A stretch of 64,000 bases of DNA, from the NCBI GenBank assembly GCA_025359245.1, contig JANYGW010000158.1:1-64000 (forward strand). The letters are read 5' to 3'. Origin of the DNA: Massilia sp. Lineage in GTDB: Bacteria; Pseudomonadota; Gammaproteobacteria; Burkholderiales; Burkholderiaceae_D. Shown here one piece after another: positions 50,387 through 60,538 of this stretch. The notes beneath the pieces were generated by a model that was not told the origin of the DNA, made no database searches, and saw nothing but the letters and a program-made list of their open reading frames with translations. Position numbers and translations under genes: made by a program. Positions within the stretch are counted from its first letter, which is position 1. Each line of letters begins with the position of its first letter.

Positions 50387-53300
50387 ATCTGTCTGCGCCA
50401 TTTGTACGGCGTCCGATCGCCACCGTGCTGCTGACGCTGGGCATCGCGCTGGCGGGGATAGGCGCGTTTTTCGTGCTGCCGGTCTCGCCGCTGCCGCAGG
50501 TGGACTTTCCGACCATTTCGGTCAGCGCCTCGCTGCCCGGGGCCAGCCCCGACACCATGGCGACCAGCGTGGCCACGCCGCTCGAACGGCGCCTGGGCGT
50601 GATCTCGGGCGTCAACGAGATGACCTCGAACAGCGGCAACGGATCGACCCGGATCAGCCTTCAGTTTGACCTGAACCGCAAGATCGATTCGGCCGCGCGC
50701 GAAGTGCAGGCCGCCATCAGCGCGGCCAGGGCTGACCTGCCATCCACGCTGAAAAGCAATCCGACCTACCGCAAGGCCAATCCGTCGGACGCGCCCGTCA
50801 TCATCCTGGCGCTGACTTCGCCGACCAAGACCCCGGGCCAGATTTTCGAATCGGTCTCCAACCTGGTGCAGCAGAAGCTGGCGCAGGTGCAGGGCGTGGG
50901 CGACGTCGAGATCGGCGGCGGTTCGCTGCCGGCAGTGCGGGTCGAGCTGCTGCCGTATGCGCTGAACCGCTACGGCGTCTCGAGCGAGGACGTGCGCGCC
51001 GCGATCCAGGCCACCAATGCCAATCGGCCCAAGGGTTCGATCGAGGGCAACGGCCTGCGCTTGCAGATCTACTCGCAGGCCAATACCCCGACCGCGGGAC
51101 GCACCGCGGCCGATTACCGCGGCCTCGTGGTCGCCTGGCGCAACAATGCCGCGGTGCGCCTGGACGACGTGTCCGAGGTGATCGACGGCGTCGAAAACAT
51201 CAACACGCTCGGCCTGTTCAACGGCAAGCCGGCGGTGGTCGTGCTGGTCACTCGCCAGCCGGGCGCCAACGTGATTGCCACGGTCGACGGCGTGCGCGCC
51301 CTGCTGCCGTCGCTGCAGGCGCAGCTGCCCAAGGACGTCAAGCTGGAAGTCGCATCCGACAGCACCAATTCGATCCGCTCGTCGCTGCATGAAATCGAAG
51401 TGACGCTGATGATCTCGATCCTGCTGGTGGTGCTGGTGGTGAGCGTGTTCCTGCGCAGCGTGCGCGCCACCATCATTCCGGCGGTGGCGACCGTCGTGTC
51501 CCTGCTGGGCACCTTCGGCGTCATGTACATGCTGGGCTTCAGCCTGAACAACCTGTCGCTGATGGCGCTGACGGTGGCCACCGGCTTCGTGGTCGACGAT
51601 GCCATCGTGGTGCTGGAGAATATCAGCCGCCATATCGAGGAGGGCATGGACGGCATGAAGGCGGCGCTGCTGGGCGCGCGCGAAGTCGGCTTCACGGTGC
51701 TCTCGATCAGCCTGTCGCTGGTGGCGGTGTTCATCCCGCTGCTGTTCATGGGCGGCCAGGTCGGACGCTTGTTCCGTGAATTTGCCGTGACCTTGTCGGC
51801 GGCGGTGATGATTTCGCTGGTCATTTCGCTGACCACCACGCCGATGATGTGCGCCTGGCTGCTGAAGGCGGGCGGCGCCGAGCGCGAGCCGGGCCGCCTG
51901 GCGCGCTGGGCCGAGCGCGGTTTCGACAAGATCCACGACACCTACCGCCATTCGCTCGACTGGGCACTCGACAGCAAGGCGCTGGTCATGCTGATCTTTT
52001 TCTTCGTGATTGGCCTGAATATCTATTTGTTCGCGGCCGCCCCGAAGGGCTTCTTTCCGCAGCAGGACACCGGCCAGATCAACGGCGGCATCCGGGCCGA
52101 CCAGAGCATCTCGTTCCAGGCCATGCAGGAAAAGCTCAAGCAGCTGGTCGACATCATCCGCGCCGATCCGGCGGTGGCCACCGTGGTCGGCTTCACGGGC
52201 GGCTCGCGCGCGGGCGGCGGCTTCATGTTCGTCAACCTGAAGCCGGTGTCCGAACGCACCGACGGCGGCCAGGCCGTGATCGCACGCCTGCGCCCGCAAC
52301 TGGCGCAGGTGACCGGCGTGTCGCTGTTCCTCAATCCGGTGCAGGACCTGCGCATGGGCGGGCGGCAGTCCAACTCGACCTATCAGTACACGCTGAAAAG
52401 CGACAACCGCGCCGACCTGAAGAAATGGGCCGGCAAGCTGGCCGATTCGATGAAGCAGCAAAGCGCGCTGGTCGACGTCGAGACCGACCAGGCCGAGAAC
52501 GGTGTCGAGATGTACGTCAAGATCGACAAGGACAGCGCGGCGCGGCTGGGCATCAACCCGCGCGACATCGACAACGCGCTGTACAACGCGTTCGGCCAGC
52601 GCCAGGTCGCCACCATCTACGACGAGCTCAATCAGTACAGCATCATCATGGGCGTGGCCAAGCGCTATTCGCAGACGCCGCAGGCGCTCAGCGACGTCTA
52701 CGTGCCTTCGCGCGGTACTGCCACGGCCAGCGCGCCGGCCAACCTGACTGCGGCGCGCGACCCGGCCAGCGGCCAGGCGCTGTCCGGCGCGGCCGATACC
52801 ATGGTGCCGCTGGCGGCGATCGCCAGCTTCGGCGAAGGCGCCACGCCGACCTCGGTCAACCACCAGGACGGCGAGCTGGCCACCACGATTTCGTACAACC
52901 TGGCCGAAGGCAGCAACCTGTCGCAGGGCGAGGCCGCGGTGCACCAGGCCGAAGCCGACATCGCCATGCCGAACAATGTACGCGGCAGCTTCGAGGGTAC
53001 GGCCAAGGCGGCCCAGGATTCGAACAAGGAACAGCCGCTCTTGATCCTGGCCGCCGTGGTGGTGATCTACATCGTGCTCGGCATCCTGTACGAAAGCCTG
53101 GTCCATCCGATCACGGTGATCTCGACGCTGCCATCGGCCGGCGTCGGGGCGGTGCTGGCGCTGCTGCTGTTCGGGATGGATTTCTCGATCATCGCGCTGA
53201 TCGGCGTGTTCCTGCTGCTCGGGATCGTCAAGAAGAACGCGATCCTGATCATCGACTTCGCGCTGGAAGCCGAACGCACGCGCGGCCTGGGTCCGCTCGA

Positions 53301-53574
53301 AGCGGTGCGCGAAGCCTGCTTGCTGCGCTTCCGTCCTATTTTGATGACGACCCTGGCCGCCGCGCTGGGCGCCTTGCCGCTGGCGATCGGCTTCGGCGAA
53401 GGTTCCGAGCTGCGCCGTCCGCTGGGCGTGGCCATCATCGGCGGCCTGCTGGCGAGCCAGTTGCTCACGCTGCTGACCACCCCGGTCGTGTACGTCATGA
53501 TGGACAAGCTGCGCCGCCGCAGTCCGGCCGAGCGCGAACTTGGCCACCATATCGACCACGCTCCACAACCATGA
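50383..53574 (+). CDS. mdtC: RND efflux permease (MdtC-like)
   Basis: [58 protein letters not shown] overlap with the previous gene. Confidence 0.94.
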   Translation: MNLSAPFVRRPIATVLLTLGIALAGIGAFFVLPVSPLPQVDFPTISVSASLPGASPDTMATSVATPLERRLGVISGVNEMTSNSGNGSTRISLQFDLNRKIDSAAREVQAAISAARADLPSTLKSNPTYRKANPSDAPVIILALTSPTKTPGQIFESVSNLVQQKLAQVQGVGDVEIGGGSLPAVRVELLPYALNRYGVSSEDVRAAIQATNANRPKGSIEGNGLRLQIYSQANTPTAGRTAADYRGLVVAWRNNAAVRLDDVSEVIDGVENINTLGLFNGKPAVVVLVTRQPGANVIATVDGVRALLPSLQAQLPKDVKLEVASDSTNSIRSSLHEIEVTLMISILLVVLVVSVFLRSVRATIIPAVATVVSLLGTFGVMYMLGFSLNNLSLMALTVATGFVVDDAIVVLENISRHIEEGMDGMKAALLGAREVGFTVLSISLSLVAVFIPLLFMGGQVGRLFREFAVTLSAAVMISLVISLTTTPMMCAWLLKAGGAEREPGRLARWAERGFDKIHDTYRHSLDWALDSKALVMLIFFFVIGLNIYLFAAAPKGFFPQQDTGQINGGIRADQSISFQAMQEKLKQLVDIIRADPAVATVVGFTGGSRAGGGFMFVNLKPVSERTDGGQAVIARLRPQLAQVTGVSLFLNPVQDLRMGGRQSNSTYQYTLKSDNRADLKKWAGKLADSMKQQSALVDVETDQAENGVEMYVKIDKDSAARLGINPRDIDNALYNAFGQRQVATIYDELNQYSIIMGVAKRYSQTPQALSDVYVPSRGTATASAPANLTAARDPASGQALSGAADTMVPLAAIASFGEGATPTSVNHQDGELATTISYNLAEGSNLSQGEAAVHQAEADIAMPNNVRGSFEGTAKAAQDSNKEQPLLILAAVVVIYIVLGILYESLVHPITVISTLPSAGVGAVLALLLFGMDFSIIALIGVFLLLGIVKKNAILIIDFALEAERTRGLGPLEAVREACLLRFRPILMTTLAAALGALPLAIGFGEGSELRRPLGVAIIGGLLASQLLTLLTTPVVYVMMDKLRRRSPAERELGHHIDHAPQP

Positions 53575-54980
53575 GACACACCATGCGCACCCATTCGATT
53601 TTTCGCCTGCTGCCGCTGGCACTGGCCGCCTCCTTGCTGGCCGGCTGCGCCGTCGGACCGGCCTACAACGTTCCCGCCACGCCGGCGCCGGCCGCCTTCA
53701 AGGAAGCGGCCGGCTGGGTCGCCGCCGCCCCGGCCGACACGCTCGAACGCGGTCCATGGTGGACCCTGTTCAACGACCCGTTGCTGAACCAATTGGCGCA
53801 GCAGGTCGAGGTATCGAACCAGAACGTGGCGGCGGCGGTGGCGTCGTACGCCCAGGCGCGCTCGCTGGTGCAGGAACAGCGCGCCTCGCTGTTTCCCAGC
53901 GTCGGCCTGACGTCCGGCGTGAACCGCTCGGGCGGGCGCGAGACCGACAGCGCGAGCAGCTACCGGCTCAGCATCGGCACCAGCTGGGAACCGGATATTT
54001 GGGGCCGGCTGCGCGCCGGCGTCACCAGCGCCAAGGCCGGCCAGCAGGCCAGCGCGGCCGACCTGGCCGCAGCCCGGCTGTCGGCCCAGGGCGAGCTGGC
54101 GGCCAACTACTTCCAGCTGCGCCAGAGCGACGCCCAGAAAGCGCTGCTGGCCACCACCATCGAAGGCTACCAGCGGGTGGCCCAGATCACCAAGAATCGC
54201 TTCGACGCCGGCATCGCCCAAAAGGCCGACGTGCTGCAGGCCCAGACCCAGCTGGCCAACGCCCAGGTCGACGACCTGACGCTGGTGCGCCAGCGCGCCC
54301 AGCTCGAACATGCGATCGCGATCCTGGTCGGCAAGGCGCCGGCCGAGTTTGCGCTGGCGCCGGCCGCGTGGCAGGCCAGCGTGCCCGAGATCCCGGCCGG
54401 CGTGCCGTCGCTGCTGCTGCAGCGCCGTCCGGACATCGCCGCGGCCGAACGGCGCGTCGCTGCCGCCAATGCGCAGATCGGCATCGCCAAGGCGGCCTAT
54501 TATCCGGATATCGGCCTGACCGGCTCCGTCGGCACCGGCGGCAGCAAGGTCGGCGACCTGTTCAAGGCGTCGACCATGCTGTGGTCGGTCGGCGCCAGCG
54601 TGGCCCAGTCGATCTTCAACGCGGGCGCCACCCGCGCCCATGTCGCAGGGGCCGAAGCCCAGCACCAGGCGGCGGTGGCGCACTACCGCCAGACTGTGCT
54701 CGAGGCGTTCGGCGACGTCGAAAACCAGCTCAACGCCACGCGCGTGCTGGCGCAGCAGCAGGTGCTGCACAAGCAGGCGTCGGAGGCGGCCGACCAGGTC
54801 GAAGCGCAGATGCTCAACCGCTACAAGGCGGGGCAGGTCAGCTATACCGAAGTGGTGCAGGCGCAGGCGACGGCGCTGTCGGCGCGCCGTGCGCTGGTGC
54901 AGGCACAGGCCGATCGCCAGACAACCGCGGTGGCCTTGATACAATCTCTAGGCGGAGGATGGAAAGCTTCGTTAGAATAG
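53571..54980 (+). CDS. Efflux outer membrane factor (NodT/OprM family lipoprotein)
   Basis: LLAGCAVGPAYNVPATPAPAAFKEA; PSLLLQRRPDIAAAERRVAAANAQIGIAKAAYYP. Confidence 0.95.
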   Translation: MRHTMRTHSIFRLLPLALAASLLAGCAVGPAYNVPATPAPAAFKEAAGWVAAAPADTLERGPWWTLFNDPLLNQLAQQVEVSNQNVAAAVASYAQARSLVQEQRASLFPSVGLTSGVNRSGGRETDSASSYRLSIGTSWEPDIWGRLRAGVTSAKAGQQASAADLAAARLSAQGELAANYFQLRQSDAQKALLATTIEGYQRVAQITKNRFDAGIAQKADVLQAQTQLANAQVDDLTLVRQRAQLEHAIAILVGKAPAEFALAPAAWQASVPEIPAGVPSLLLQRRPDIAAAERRVAAANAQIGIAKAAYYPDIGLTGSVGTGGSKVGDLFKASTMLWSVGASVAQSIFNAGATRAHVAGAEAQHQAAVAHYRQTVLEAFGDVENQLNATRVLAQQQVLHKQASEAADQVEAQMLNRYKAGQVSYTEVVQAQATALSARRALVQAQADRQTTAVALIQSLGGGWKASLE

Positions 54981-54987
54981 CGGCACC

Positions 54988-55497
54988 ATGACCAAAAAAT
55001 CCCCTAGCTCATCCGAGCCGGCCCCGGCCGATTCCCCCGCCTACGAAGTGCGGCGCTCCGAGATCCACGGCAACGGCGTGTTCGCGCGCCGCCTGATCGA
55101 AGCGGGCGAATGCATCGTCGAATACACGGGCGAGCGCATCACGTCCGATGAATCGGCGATCCGCGCTGAAAAGAGTGGGGGACCGGTCAATCACACGTTC
55201 TTCTTTTCGCTGGCCGACGGCAATGTGATCGATGGCGGCAGCGGCGGTAACGACGCCCGTTTCATCAACCATGCGTGCGAACCGAACTGCGAAGCGTATG
55301 AGGAAGACGGCAAGGTCTTCATCTACGCGCTGTACGAGATAGCGCAGGGCGAGGAACTCAACTACAACTACGCGCTGATCTACGAAGAACGGCACACGGC
55401 GGCCGTGAAGAAGATGTTCGAGTGCCGCTGCGGCGCGCCGTCCTGCACGGGGTCGATGCTGGCGCCGAAAAAGCGCGCGTCGCGCAAGAAAAAGTAG
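54988..55497 (+). CDS. SET-domain protein-lysine methyltransferase
   Basis: GNGVFARRLIEAGECIVEYTGE, RFINHACEPNCEA, GEELNYNY, post-SET CRCGAPSCTGSM, basic tail. Confidence 0.93.
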   Translation: MTKKSPSSSEPAPADSPAYEVRRSEIHGNGVFARRLIEAGECIVEYTGERITSDESAIRAEKSGGPVNHTFFFSLADGNVIDGGSGGNDARFINHACEPNCEAYEEDGKVFIYALYEIAQGEELNYNYALIYEERHTAAVKKMFECRCGAPSCTGSMLAPKKRASRKKK

Positions 55498-55503
55498 ACG
55501 CCG

Positions 55504-55601
55504 CGTCGTCCTCGCGAACGGGAACGCAGGCGTTTTCCCCAGGCTGACTATGCTCAGTATGGGTCGCGAGGCGTCGCACCGGCGCTTGCGCGAGGACGAC
55601 G
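55504..55601. repeat. REP-like element, copy 5
   Basis: CGTCGTCCTCGCG (55504-55516) and exact inverted CGCGAGGACGACG (55589-55601); core CTGACTATGCTCAGTATGGGTC resembles copy 2 loop. Confidence 0.75.
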
Positions 55602-55649
55602 GTGGTTTATTTTTGTGGTCTTCGCCGAGGCCGTGAATTCTGCGTGTGC

Positions 55650-56450
55650 CTAACGTGCGTGTTCGACGCCGGCCGCCTGCACCAGCTTGCCGTATTCTTT
55701 GCCGTTGCGCACCTCCTCGATGCTCTTCCAGATCCGCTCGGCCAGCTCCGGCCTGGCCTTGACCAGCGTGTTGGACAGGATCAGGTAGTACGGTTTTTCG
55801 ATGAGCGGCGTGGCGACCATGTCGAGCTGGGGGCCCAGCGCACTGCTCATCAGCACGTTTGCATCGCTGTCCATCATGGCCGCGCCGGCAACCCTTCCCG
55901 TCACTACCTTGCGCCCGACGTTGTACAGCGAATCATTGGTTTCGTCGACCGCCATCTTCAATTCGCGCAACTGTTCGCCGACCGAATAGCCGAGCCGGAA
56001 CGCGATCTTGCCGTCGGCATGCAGAAACTGCTTGCCGTCCCAGTCGATGGCGCTGCCTTTTTTGCGGATCAGGAAATAGCCGGCGTAGTGCATGCGCTTC
56101 TTGACATCGGCCGGTTCGCCGCCCGGGAAGGCGCCGTATTGACGCCGCTCCTCGCTGAAACTGACGGTGAACGCGCCGTCCACCTCGTTCGCCTTGAGCT
56201 TGGCCAGGCAGCGTTTCCACGGCAACAGCTGGTAGTCGAACAGGATGTCGAGCTTGGTCTCTACACGCCGCAACAGCTCGAAATTGAGGCCCTCGCCTTC
56301 GGCCGTACGCCATGGCAGCACCGCCTTGTTTTCAAAACACAGGGTCAGTTTTTCGGTCGCAAGAGCAGGCGTGCAGGCGGCTGCGCACAGCAAGCCGATG
56401 GTCAGGGACCGCCCGAGGCGGCCGGAAATGCGCACAAAATCCGCTGTCAT
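55650..56450 (-). CDS. Periplasmic substrate-binding family protein
   Basis: Signal peptide; SBP_bac_3-like; FELLRRVETKLDILFDYQLLPWKRCLAKLKANEVDGAFTVS. Confidence 0.85.
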   Translation of the reverse strand: MTADFVRISGRLGRSLTIGLLCAAACTPALATEKLTLCFENKAVLPWRTAEGEGLNFELLRRVETKLDILFDYQLLPWKRCLAKLKANEVDGAFTVSFSEERRQYGAFPGGEPADVKKRMHYAGYFLIRKKGSAIDWDGKQFLHADGKIAFRLGYSVGEQLRELKMAVDETNDSLYNVGRKVVTGRVAGAAMMDSDANVLMSSALGPQLDMVATPLIEKPYYLILSNTLVKARPELAERIWKSIEEVRNGKEYGKLVQAAGVEHAR

Positions 56451-56473
56451 CCGTTTCTTCCAGTCACTACTTT

Positions 56474-57823
56474 CTAGGAGTCTAACACGCGTTTTGCGAC
56501 GGGGAAGCAGATTTCGAAATGGGTTTCATCGATGCCGGACGGGGCCAGCCGGTAGCCGAAGCCATGCCGGGTCAGCACTTCGCGCACGAACATCAGGCCG
56601 ATGCCCTGGCCGCCCTTCTTGGTCGTCACGAAGGGCGTGAACAACTGGCGCGCCGGCAATTCGCCCAGGCGGTTGCCCGAATCGATGATAGTCAGGCGCA
56701 CGTGCGCGCCTTCATCGGCCAGCGTGAAGCGGATGTAGCCGGGCTTGCCGCTCTCGGCCTGGGTGGTTTCGACCGCCTCGAGCGCGTTCTTGACGATATT
56801 GAGCAGGGCTTGCTCCATCAGGTGGCTGTCCAGGCGCAGCGCCGGCACCTCGTCGCGCCGCTCCCAGCCGATGGCGATGCCGGCCCGCTTGCACTGTTCG
56901 CGGTTCAGCCACAGGATGTCGTCCATCATGGCCGCCACCGAGGCCGGACGCAGCTCCGGCTCGGGCATCTTGATCACGCGCGTGAAGCGTTCGATGAATT
57001 CGCCCAGGCTGACATTGCGGCGCCGCACCGCCACGATGGCCGTCGAAAAATCGGCGCCGTCCGCCGCCGTCAACTGCGACTGGTAGAACAGCAGCGAGTC
57101 GAGCACCGAGCTGGTGGCCGCCACCGTGTTGTTGACCTCGTGGGCCAGCACGCGGATCAGTTTTTCGTAGGTGGCGCGTTCGGAGCTTTCCAGTTCGGCC
57201 GTCATCTCCTCGACCAGCAGGAAGTGGCGCGCGAAGCCGCGGTCGAAGAACTGGCCGCGCTGGGCACGGTAGCGGCGCCCTTCCGGGTCGGACAGCAAGC
57301 GGCTCTCGCCCAGCGGCAGCGCGTCGAGCTGGGCCGCCAGCGCGCTGCCGTTCCAATGGCCAAGCGGCTTGCCCTTGGGCGCGTCCAGCGCCAGCAGTGC
57401 GTGGGCGCTGGCGTTCACCAGGCTGATGTTGCCCTCGAAGTCGAACACGATCACTGCGCTCGGGGTCGCCTCCAGCAGGCTGTCGAGGAAGCCGCGCTGC
57501 TCGCCCAGTTCCAGCCGTTCGCGGTACAGCGTGCCGAGCATGGTGTTGAACAGCGCGATCAGCTCGTCGAGCTCGGGCACCGCGCTGTCGGTCATGCGGG
57601 CCGCGTAGTCCTGGTCCTGCAGCAGGTCGCGAAAGCGCGCGGTGTATTCGATCGGCCGCATGGCGCGCCCGATCAGCGTAAAGCCGCCGGCCAGGCTGGC
57701 CAGCAGCAGCACTTCGACGCCCAGGAACAGCGCCACCTGCTCCCGCATCAGCGCCAGCGTGAAGGCGAACAGCAGCAGGTGCAGCGCAAGCAGGTAGGCG
57801 CGCAAGCGCCAGCGCAAGCTCAT
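56474..57823 (-). CDS. Sensor histidine kinase, NtrY/NtrB-like
   Basis: HAMP/PAS, LIRVLAHEVNNTVAATSSVLDSLL H-box, HATPase motifs LLNIVKNALEAV, GQGIGLMFVREVL. Confidence 0.94.
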   Translation of the reverse strand: MSLRWRLRAYLLALHLLLFAFTLALMREQVALFLGVEVLLLASLAGGFTLIGRAMRPIEYTARFRDLLQDQDYAARMTDSAVPELDELIALFNTMLGTLYRERLELGEQRGFLDSLLEATPSAVIVFDFEGNISLVNASAHALLALDAPKGKPLGHWNGSALAAQLDALPLGESRLLSDPEGRRYRAQRGQFFDRGFARHFLLVEEMTAELESSERATYEKLIRVLAHEVNNTVAATSSVLDSLLFYQSQLTAADGADFSTAIVAVRRRNVSLGEFIERFTRVIKMPEPELRPASVAAMMDDILWLNREQCKRAGIAIGWERRDEVPALRLDSHLMEQALLNIVKNALEAVETTQAESGKPGYIRFTLADEGAHVRLTIIDSGNRLGELPARQLFTPFVTTKKGGQGIGLMFVREVLTRHGFGYRLAPSGIDETHFEICFPVAKRVLDS

Positions 57824-59205
57824 GCCTCGTCCCCGCCGCCCAGGCCGTGCCGCTCCAGGCGCCGGTACAGCGCGGTGCGCGACAGGCCGAGCGCCTGGGC
57901 CACGCGCGAGATGTTGCCGCCGTGCTGCTCCATGGCTTGCTCGATCATGTGGCGTTCGACCTGTTCCAGCGTCATGCCGTCCACGCCCAGCCGGGTCTGG
58001 CCGGCGCCGTCGTCGCGCTGCGCGGCATCGATGAAGTCGGCCTGGCTGAGCTGGCTTTTGCCGACCAGCAGGACCGTGCGCTCGAGCGTCTGCTTGAGCT
58101 GGCGGATATTGCCCGGCCATGGCTGGGCGCTGAGCCAGTCGAGTGCCTGCGGCGTCAGGGTGACCGGGCCCAGGCCGTACTGGGTCGCCACGTGGCCGAT
58201 GATGTGCGCGGCCAGCAGTGCAATGTCGGTGCGCCGTTCGCGCAGTGGCGGCAAGCGGATCGTGATCAGGTTCAGGCGGTAGTACAGGTCTTCGCGGAAG
58301 TCGCCGCTTGCCACCAGTTCGGCCAGTTCCTGGTTGGTGGCCGAAATGACGCGGATGTCGGCTTGTTCGCTGCGGCTGGCGCCGACCGGCTGGTAGCGCT
58401 GGTCCTGCAGCACGCGCAGCAGCTTGACCTGGTCGGCGCGGTTCAGTTCGCCGATCTCGTCCATGAACAGCGTGCTTTCGTGGGCACAGGCGACATGGCC
58501 CTTGCGGTCGGCCTTGGCGTCGGTGAAGGCGCCGCGCACGTGGCCGAACATTTCGCTTTCGAACAGCGAGGGCGTGATCGCGCCCATGTTGATCTTGACC
58601 GGCGGGCGCGCCGCGCGCGGGCTGTTGCGGTGGATGGCGTCGGCGACCAGTTCCTTGCCGGTGCCGCTTTCGCCCAGGATCAGCACCGGCGCCTTGGTGC
58701 GCGCCACCTGGCCGAGCGTGGCCAGCACGCGCAGCAGCTTGGGGTGCTCGCCGATGATGGCGGAAAAGTCGAACTGCTTGTCGAGCACCTGGCGGTTCAG
58801 GCGCTGCGGCGACAAGGTGGCCGACAGCTCCAGCGTGCTGTGGATCAGCGCGACCAGCTGGGCGTTGTCCCACGGCTTGGTGAAGAAATTGGCGGCGCCG
58901 CTTTTCACGCCGCGCACGGCCAGTGCGATCGAGCCCCAGGCGGTCATCAACAGGACCGGCGTGTCGGGATAGCTGTCCTTGATGTGGGCCAGCAAGGCCA
59001 GGCCTTCCTCGCCGCTCGTTTGCAGCGAAAAATTCATGTCCTGCAGGACCAGGTCGACCGGCGCGCGCGCCAGTTCGTCGAGGGCCGCTTTGGCGTCGTC
59101 GCAGCAGATTGGGTCGAAGCCGGACTGCTTGAGCAGCAGGGCCAGCGATACCTGGACGGCGGCGTCGTCGTCGACGATCAGGATGCGTTGAGGGCTGGGC
59201 GTCAT
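57820..59205 (-). CDS. Sigma-54-dependent response regulator, NtrC family
   Basis: REC domain, AAA+ GESGTGKELVADAIH, ESEMFGHVRGAFTDAKADRKG (GAFTxA loop), FIS-type HTH. Confidence 0.96.
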   Translation of the reverse strand: MTPSPQRILIVDDDAAVQVSLALLLKQSGFDPICCDDAKAALDELARAPVDLVLQDMNFSLQTSGEEGLALLAHIKDSYPDTPVLLMTAWGSIALAVRGVKSGAANFFTKPWDNAQLVALIHSTLELSATLSPQRLNRQVLDKQFDFSAIIGEHPKLLRVLATLGQVARTKAPVLILGESGTGKELVADAIHRNSPRAARPPVKINMGAITPSLFESEMFGHVRGAFTDAKADRKGHVACAHESTLFMDEIGELNRADQVKLLRVLQDQRYQPVGASRSEQADIRVISATNQELAELVASGDFREDLYYRLNLITIRLPPLRERRTDIALLAAHIIGHVATQYGLGPVTLTPQALDWLSAQPWPGNIRQLKQTLERTVLLVGKSQLSQADFIDAAQRDDGAGQTRLGVDGMTLEQVERHMIEQAMEQHGGNISRVAQALGLSRTALYRRLERHGLGGGDEA

Positions 59206-59235
59206 ATTCTTTTAAGGTGCGGAAAGTTTCAACCA

Positions 59236-59335
59236 CATCGTCCCTGCGCAGGCGGGGACCCATGGCACCTGTGGTCAGAGTCCGATACAGAGCGGAGCTG
59301 AGCTGGTATGGGTCCCCGCCTGCGCAGCGACGATG
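59236..59335. repeat. REP-like element, copy 6: near-perfect 28-bp inverted repeat
   Basis: CATCGTCCCTGCGCAGGCGGGGACCCAT (59236-59263) vs inverted 59308-59335, one mismatch. Confidence 0.92.
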
Positions 59336-59341
59336 GGGCGG

Positions 59342-60538
59342 TTATTCGTAATGCAGCGCTTCGGTCGGGCTGAGCCGGCTGGCGCGCCAGCCCGGATACA
59401 CGGAGCACAGCAAGGATAGCAGATAGATCGTCACCATCGACAGTGCCGTGGCCGCCGCAAACACGGTCCAGTTCAGGCTTTCGCCCAGCGCGCCTGTGAT
59501 CGGCAGCTGCACCAGCAGCAGCAGGGCGGCCAGCATCGCGCCTGAACTGAGCAGGAACTGCTCGCCGATGATCTGGCGGTAGATGTCGCCGGCATTGGCG
59601 CCGATCGCGCGCCGCAGGCCGATCTCGGGAATCCGGCGCGTGGTGTTTTGCCACAGCACCCCGAACAGGCCGAAGGCGACCATCAGCAGCAGGAAGGCGG
59701 CAATCACCGCCAGGATCAGGATCGGCGTCAGCTGGTTTTTCAGCATCGTCGTGCGCAAGGCCGACAGCGGCGAAATTTCGTAGGTCCATTCGTTGTTGAT
59801 CAATTTGAGCTGGCGGTTCAGCTTTTCCTCGAAGGCGCGCGTGGTGCCGGGCGCCACCTTGATCAGGATGCCGCGGAGGCCATCGTCGACCGCCGGCAGG
59901 TGGCGCACGATGGCGACGTTGCCCGGTGTGTCGAGCTCGCCTTTCTTGCGCAGGTCCTCGACCACGCCGATCACCCGCAACATCGTATGGTCCTTGCTGT
60001 CGCGGTCGGACGCATCGAACTCCTTGCCGAGCGATGATGCCTCGCCAAACAAGGCCTTGGCCAGGCGCCGGTTGATCACCACCGGCGTGGCCGCAGCGCC
60101 GTCATCGGTATGGTCGAACGCGCGTCCTTGCTCGACCTTGATACCGAGCACGGGGAATGCTTCGTCGCTGACGATGACCTGCTCGGTATGGACGCGCGTT
60201 GCGCTGCCGGGAACGACGTAGTCGGTCGTCCATGTGCTCGACAGGTAAGGCGCGGCTGTGATGAATGCGATCTGCTTCACCTCGGGCAAGGCCAGCAAGC
60301 CGCGCTTGAATTGCTCATACAAGGCCACGCCCTTGACCTTCTTGTTGTCGGCGGCGTTGATGTCGATCGACCAGACGTCGTCCGACGTGAAACCGGTCGG
60401 CATCTGGTACAGCTGGACATTGCGCAGTGCGAAGGCGGCGACGGCAAACACGACGACAAAAGCGAGCAGGATTTCCAGGCTTAGCATCAGGTTGCGGCCC
60501 TTGCGTTTCCAGATCAGTTTGAGTAGGTGGCGAAACAT
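59342..60538 (-). CDS. FtsX-like (MacB-type) ABC permease
   Basis: MFRHLLKLIWKRKGRNLMLSLEILLAFVVVF; RRIPEIGLRRAIGANAGDIYRQIIGE. Confidence 0.93.
   Translation of the reverse strand: MFRHLLKLIWKRKGRNLMLSLEILLAFVVVFAVAAFALRNVQLYQMPTGFTSDDVWSIDINAADNKKVKGVALYEQFKRGLLALPEVKQIAFITAAPYLSSTWTTDYVVPGSATRVHTEQVIVSDEAFPVLGIKVEQGRAFDHTDDGAAATPVVINRRLAKALFGEASSLGKEFDASDRDSKDHTMLRVIGVVEDLRKKGELDTPGNVAIVRHLPAVDDGLRGILIKVAPGTTRAFEEKLNRQLKLINNEWTYEISPLSALRTTMLKNQLTPILILAVIAAFLLLMVAFGLFGVLWQNTTRRIPEIGLRRAIGANAGDIYRQIIGEQFLLSSGAMLAALLLLVQLPITGALGESLNWTVFAAATALSMVTIYLLSLLCSVYPGWRASRLSPTEALHYE

Noticed and set aside
47306-50401. 1031-aa minus-strand ORF antisense to mdtB
   Set aside because: Composition artefact (QRHG-rich) opposite a well-defined RND permease
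50317-53622. 1101-aa minus-strand ORF antisense to mdtC
   Set aside because: Same artefact opposite the second RND permease
51849-54980. 1043-aa plus-strand ORF covering the mdtC end and the outer membrane factor
   Set aside because: Only the C-terminal part (from 53571) is a real protein; the first half is out of frame with MdtC
56474-59263. 929-aa minus-strand ORF as a fused kinase-regulator
   Set aside because: Only 56474-57823 encodes the kinase; the upstream part is an out-of-frame reading of the NtrC-type regulator gene
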